Source: Rhodospirillales bacterium 70-18 (lineage in GTDB: Bacteria; Pseudomonadota; Alphaproteobacteria; Acetobacterales; Acetobacteraceae). From it: DNA of 36,709 nucleotides. Shown one piece after another: positions 33,279 to 36,709 of this stretch (position 1 is the first letter of the stretch; each line of letters opens with the position of its first letter). The translations under genes were made by a program, and so were the position numbers. The DNA lies in the NCBI GenBank assembly GCA_001899585.1, contig MKWE01000047.1, positions 212,753 to 249,461 on the forward strand, given 5' to 3'. The notes under the pieces were generated by a model. The model was not told where the DNA came from. It ran no database searches and was given only the letters and a program-made list of their open reading frames with translations.

Positions 33279-34384
33279 GCGGCGCGCCGTCCGCCGCCGC
33301 ACTCAATCTGCGGTCGCTGCGCAAGGAGTTCGGCACTCATCTCGCGGTGCGAGATGTGACCCTGGATGTCGCGCCCGGCGAGATGATCGTGCTGCTCGGG
33401 CCGTCGGGCTGTGGCAAGACCACCACATTACGCATGATCGCCGGTTTCGTCCCTCCCACCGGGGGTGACATCCTGCTGGACAACGAGAGCCTGGTCGGCG
33501 TACCGGCCTACAGCCGCGACATCGGGATTGTGTTCCAGAGCTACGCACTGTTTCCGCACCTGACGGTCGCGCGCAACGTCCGCTTCGGACTGGAGATGCG
33601 GCGCATGGCCACCGACGCGGCGAATGCGCGGGTGGACGAGATGCTGCGGCTGGTGAAGTTGGAGCATTTTGCCGAACGCCTGCCGCGCCTGCTATCCGGC
33701 GGCCAGCAGCAACGCGTGGCGCTGGCGCGGGCGCTGGCGATCCATCCCCGGCTGCTGCTGCTGGACGAACCGCTGTCCAACCTGGACGCCGCGTTGCGCC
33801 AGGAAATGGCGCGCGAGATCCGCATCCTGCAGCGCGACCGCGGCATCACCGCGATCGTGGTGACCCATGACCAGGGCGAGGCGATGGCGATGGCTGATCG
33901 CTTGGTCGTGATGCGCGACGGCGGCATGGAGCAGGTCGGCCGGCAGGAGGATTTGTATGAGCGCCCGGCCACGCCCTTCGTCGCCGGCTTCATCGGCAAC
34001 AGCAATCTGCTGCGCGGGCGGCTGGACCGTGGCGGCACGCTGCTGACCGAAAATGACGGGTGTATCGCCCTGGCCGGCCGCTACCACGCGGTCGGGCCGG
34101 CCTGCCTCGCGATCCGGCCGGAAAGCATTCACTTGGGCGACCCTGACGCCGCCGATGCCCGCGCACAGGGCACGGTCATGCTGGGCACCTACCTTGGCGC
34201 CGTGATGGAATATGTGGTGCGGCTGGACGCTGGACCAGACGTCATCGTGCGCGGCCCCTCCGCGGGGCGCGATGCTGAGCGGCGGCGCGCAGCGGGAGAG
34301 CGCGTCTGCGTGACCTGGGGCGTCGCTGTAGAACGCCTGTTCGACGAGCACGATCGGCCCGCGCCGATCGGCGAAATACGATAA
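33275..34384 (+). CDS. ABC transporter ATP-binding protein, PotA-type
   Basis: 369 residues. Walker A GPSGCGKTT at 42-50, Q-loop VFQSYALFPHLTV, signature LSGGQQQR at 140-147, Walker B LLLDEP at 161-166, D-loop SNLD and H-loop VVTHDQ. A C-terminal TOBE domain (about 240-360) is typical of polyamine- and maltose-type import ATPases. The ATG overlaps the permease stop (ATGA), so it is translationally coupled. It would energise uptake by the two permeases here. Confidence 0.94.
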   Translation: MSGAPSAAALNLRSLRKEFGTHLAVRDVTLDVAPGEMIVLLGPSGCGKTTTLRMIAGFVPPTGGDILLDNESLVGVPAYSRDIGIVFQSYALFPHLTVARNVRFGLEMRRMATDAANARVDEMLRLVKLEHFAERLPRLLSGGQQQRVALARALAIHPRLLLLDEPLSNLDAALRQEMAREIRILQRDRGITAIVVTHDQGEAMAMADRLVVMRDGGMEQVGRQEDLYERPATPFVAGFIGNSNLLRGRLDRGGTLLTENDGCIALAGRYHAVGPACLAIRPESIHLGDPDAADARAQGTVMLGTYLGAVMEYVVRLDAGPDVIVRGPSAGRDAERRRAAGERVCVTWGVAVERLFDEHDRPAPIGEIR

Positions 34385-34404
34385 GAATTCAGCATAGGAG
34401 ACAC

Positions 34405-35472
34405 ATGATGGACGAGACGAAGAACGGAATGCCGCTTTCCCGCCGCTCCATGCTGGCCGGAACCGGTGCACTCGCCCTGGCGCCGCTCGGTGGCCAGGCG
34501 GCAACGGCTGCGGAGCGCTGTATCGTCGGCACCTGGGGTGGCGATTATGCCCGCCTGCTGCGCGAAAACATCGATACGCCGCTCTTGGTGCCGACGGGCG
34601 TGGAGGTGACGCAGTCGGTCTCCGACGAGGCGCCGCGGCTGGCACAGATGTTTGCCAAACGCATGCTTCCGCGCGGCACACTGGACATCGCCTGCCTCGG
34701 CTCCTTCAACGGCTATCGCGCGGCATCGTCGGGGCTGTTGGAAACGCTGGATACGACCAAGGTGCCGAATCTGAAATACGTGGCTCCCGATCTGCGCAGC
34801 GGCAGCTTCATGCCGGACCAGTTCGTGCCGCACATCTACAGCCCGCAGGTGCTGGCGTACAACCCGAACACGGTAAAAACGCCCCCGACGACCTGGGCCG
34901 AACTGCTCGAGCCGCGCTGGAAGGGCAAGGTCGGGGTGCAGGCGGCGACCGCGGTCTGGGTGATCATGGGCGCCGCCCAGGCGACCGCCGGCAATCCGAA
35001 TGCGTTCGACAGCGCCAAAGAATACCTGCTGAAGCTGAACGCCAACGGATTGCGGCTCTATGCCGAGACCGACGCCATCGCGCCGGCCTTCAAGTCGGGC
35101 GAGATCGATGTCGCGGTGATCTGGTTGGCGCGCACGATCATGTGGCGCAATGCCGGCTTCCCGGTGCGCGGCTCGTTCCCCAAGGAAGGCGCGATCGCCT
35201 ACGTTTCCGGCATGGTCATGCCGAAGAACGCCCCCGACAAGGACGGCGCCTACAAATATATGAACGCGCTGCTGGACCCCTCCGCCCAGCGCGGCTTTGC
35301 GGCACACATGGGCTACCTGCCGACCGTCAGCAACGCGCTACTGACCGGCAAGGTGGCGGACGACCTCGCCCTACCCGCAGGTGCCAAGCTGGTGCAGCCC
35401 GACTATCCGATGATCGCCAAGGAATCGCCGGCGCTGAACGACTGGTGGCTCAAGAACATCGCGCGGAAGTAG
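34405..35472 (+). CDS. Periplasmic solute-binding protein with Tat signal
   Basis: 355 residues, extracellular solute-binding protein of the PotD/family 1 type. The N-terminus has a twin-arginine motif SRRSML (12-17), a hydrophobic stretch and a likely cleavage after Ala35 (ATA then A), so it is exported folded by Tat. Mature part begins near CIVGTWGGDYARLL; later WKGKVGVQAATAVWVIMG and GEIDVAVIWLA line the ligand cleft in this family. ATG with AGGAG 5 nt upstream. It sits between ATPase and second permease genes. The ligand is not deducible from sequence; the amidohydrolases suggest a hydroxyproline or proline derivative. Confidence 0.92.
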   Translation: MMDETKNGMPLSRRSMLAGTGALALAPLGGQAATAAERCIVGTWGGDYARLLRENIDTPLLVPTGVEVTQSVSDEAPRLAQMFAKRMLPRGTLDIACLGSFNGYRAASSGLLETLDTTKVPNLKYVAPDLRSGSFMPDQFVPHIYSPQVLAYNPNTVKTPPTTWAELLEPRWKGKVGVQAATAVWVIMGAAQATAGNPNAFDSAKEYLLKLNANGLRLYAETDAIAPAFKSGEIDVAVIWLARTIMWRNAGFPVRGSFPKEGAIAYVSGMVMPKNAPDKDGAYKYMNALLDPSAQRGFAAHMGYLPTVSNALLTGKVADDLALPAGAKLVQPDYPMIAKESPALNDWWLKNIARK

Positions 35473-35479
35473 GCCGTAT

Positions 35480-36355
35480 ATGCGCATAGGGTTGGAGCAG
35501 GCGGCGGCGCGCAGGGAGACGCTGTCGGCCGCCTCCCTGCTCGCCCCGGCGAGTGTGCTGGTCTGCGTCATGATGCTGGCGCCGCTGGTGCTGCTGGCGC
35601 GCTACAGCATCAACCGGTTCGATCCGACCCAGATGATGATCGCGGCGCTGACGCCGGAGAACTATGTCCGATTTTTCTCCGATCCGTTCTACCTGCATGT
35701 GATGGTGGTCACCATCCGCGTTTCGGCGATCGTCACGGTGACCTGCCTCGCGCTCGGCATACCGATGTCCTGGCGGCTGGCGCGCACGCAAAGCCGCTGG
35801 AAATCCGCCTACGTGATGCTGCTGATCCTGCCGCTGTTCATTGGCTCAGTGACCCGCACGGCAGGCTGGATGATCCTGTTCGCACGCGGCGGGATGCTCG
35901 ACATCATCGCGGGCGTACTGTTCGGTGCACACGGCGTGGACCTGATGTACACTGAGACGGCGGTGATCCTCGGGATCATTTCGATCAACCTGCCCTTCAC
36001 CATCCTGACGTTGCAGAGCGTGTTCGAGGGCATAGATCCGCGGCTGGAGGAAGCGGCGGCCAGCATGGGAGCGCCGCCGGCACGCAGTTTCCTTCGCGTG
36101 ATCATACCCTTGTCCATGCCGGGGATCATGATCGGTGGCGCGCTGTGCTTCATCCTATCGATGAACGCCTTTCCGACGCCGCTGCTGCTCGGCGGGCCGC
36201 GGTTCCAGATGATGGCGCCGTTGCTCTATTGGGAGTTCAACACCAACAATAACTGGCCGTTTGCCGGCGCTCTCGCCTTTATCCTGATGGGAACAACGCT
36301 GGCGCTGACGCTGCTGGCCAATGTGGCAGTGCCCCGCCGATACCGACCGGCGTGA
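35480..36355 (+). CDS. ABC transporter permease, PotB-type
   Basis: 291 residues with about six membrane helices. EAA loop EEAAASMGAPPARSFLRVII contacts the ATPase. Partner of the permease at 32433, and closest to PotB-type subunits of polyamine-like importers. ATG lies 7 bp after the binding-protein stop, with only a weak ribosome-binding site (GTAGG), so coupling to the upstream gene is likely. It is the last gene of the operon. Confidence 0.9.
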   Translation: MRIGLEQAAARRETLSAASLLAPASVLVCVMMLAPLVLLARYSINRFDPTQMMIAALTPENYVRFFSDPFYLHVMVVTIRVSAIVTVTCLALGIPMSWRLARTQSRWKSAYVMLLILPLFIGSVTRTAGWMILFARGGMLDIIAGVLFGAHGVDLMYTETAVILGIISINLPFTILTLQSVFEGIDPRLEEAAASMGAPPARSFLRVIIPLSMPGIMIGGALCFILSMNAFPTPLLLGGPRFQMMAPLLYWEFNTNNNWPFAGALAFILMGTTLALTLLANVAVPRRYRPA

Positions 36356-36360
36356 ATCCT

Positions 36361-36377
36361 GCCACCCCCGCGGTGGC
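36361..36377 (+). terminator. Weak stem-loop after the transporter operon
   Basis: GCCACC and GGTGGC arms (6 bp) with a 5-nt loop lie just after the last permease stop. No T-tract. It is the only hairpin I see there; the following 180 bp to the transposase fragment hold no gene. Confidence 0.3.
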
Positions 36378-36560
36378 GCCAGCATCAGCCGCCTACCGGA
36401 CGCGCCGCGTCATGATCGGCGTCGGACGGCCCTGCCATTCCAGTCGCATAGCCCGCCCTGCCGAAGATTGAGCACTAAGGGCAGACTCCAATCAAGATGT
36501 CGGGATCGCTGATCGATATCTGATTTGATAGTTCTCCACGTTACGGAGGGCAGAGCAGGG

Positions 36561-36709
36561 ATGGCCGGCGAGTTCATGTTGAGCGACGAAGCCTGGGCAG
36601 CCATCGATCCGCTGCCGCCGAAGGTCTACCTGGGAGCGCGGCGCAAGGATGATCGTCTGAGAGTCGGTCCAAGATCATATTCTTGTTTGGCAGAGCCTTC
36701 GGAGCATGA
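36561..36709 (+). mobile_element. IS5-type transposase gene, 5' fragment (probably degraded)
   Basis: The frame starts MAGEFMLSDEAWAAIDPL, with GARRKDDR shortly after, the N-terminal pattern of IS5-family transposases. After KDDR the expected RVISGI stretch is missing and the frame reads LRVGP and then unrelated residues, so an internal deletion or frameshift is likely. GGAGG precedes the ATG. It is cut by the window end; no stop is reached. The family and integrity are judged from about 35 residues only. Confidence 0.65.

Overview
The window is high-GC DNA with long overlapping antisense open frames, Shine-Dalgarno-led genes and several GTG/TTG starts. Gene content (FixJ-type regulator, hydroxyproline-type catabolic genes next to polyamine-type ABC importers, FCD-type GntR, a class III cyclase fused to an AAA/TPR module) suggests a chromosomal segment of an alphaproteobacterium, plausibly an Acetobacteraceae/Rhodospirillales relative. 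That placement is inference from style and content. I see no rRNA, tRNA or CRISPR array.

Layout. 0.1-1.2 kb: a threonine aldolase. 1.2-3.0 kb: a less GC-rich accessory patch with one unusual gene, a HEPN-like domain fused to an LprI-like domain, bracketed by a perfect 25-bp inverted repeat. 3.0-7.0 kb (minus): an operon of asparagine synthase, MFS transporter and DUF3734-type patatin phospholipase. 7.1-8.0 kb: a divergent GT9 glycosyltransferase ending in a very large palindrome. 8.3-11.7 kb (minus): a small winged-helix-like protein, an orphan FixJ-type response regulator, a luciferase-like monooxygenase, a Cys-rich protein and a small Lys-tailed protein. 11.8-16.8 kb (minus): a zinc-ribbon/cyclase/AAA/TPR signalling protein downstream of a BBE-like flavoprotein.

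17.0-22.8 kb is a surface-glycan locus: a GT4 glycosyltransferase (GTG start) divergent from a two-domain glycosyltransferase (TTG start), a GDP-mannose 3,5-epimerase-like enzyme and a nucleotide-sugar dehydrogenase. A membrane-anchored cytochrome c follows.

23.6-36.4 kb is the most coherent system. The minus strand carries a 4-hydroxyproline 2-epimerase, a D-amino-acid (hydroxyproline) dehydrogenase, a DHDPS-family deaminase, a GntR/FCD regulator, a 5'-truncated isochorismatase relic and a CobW-type metallochaperone GTPase. Divergently, the plus strand carries two tandem zinc amidohydrolases of the COG1228 prolidase group and a complete ABC importer, with a 37-codon frame exactly bridging the amidohydrolase and transporter genes. 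I read this as an uptake and breakdown route for hydroxyproline, perhaps as Xaa-Hyp dipeptides or another N-blocked derivative: import, release of the amino acid by the amidohydrolases (metal supplied by CobW), epimerisation, oxidation and deamination toward 2-oxoglutarate semialdehyde. The final semialdehyde dehydrogenase is not in the window. The window ends in a fragment of an IS5-type transposase gene.
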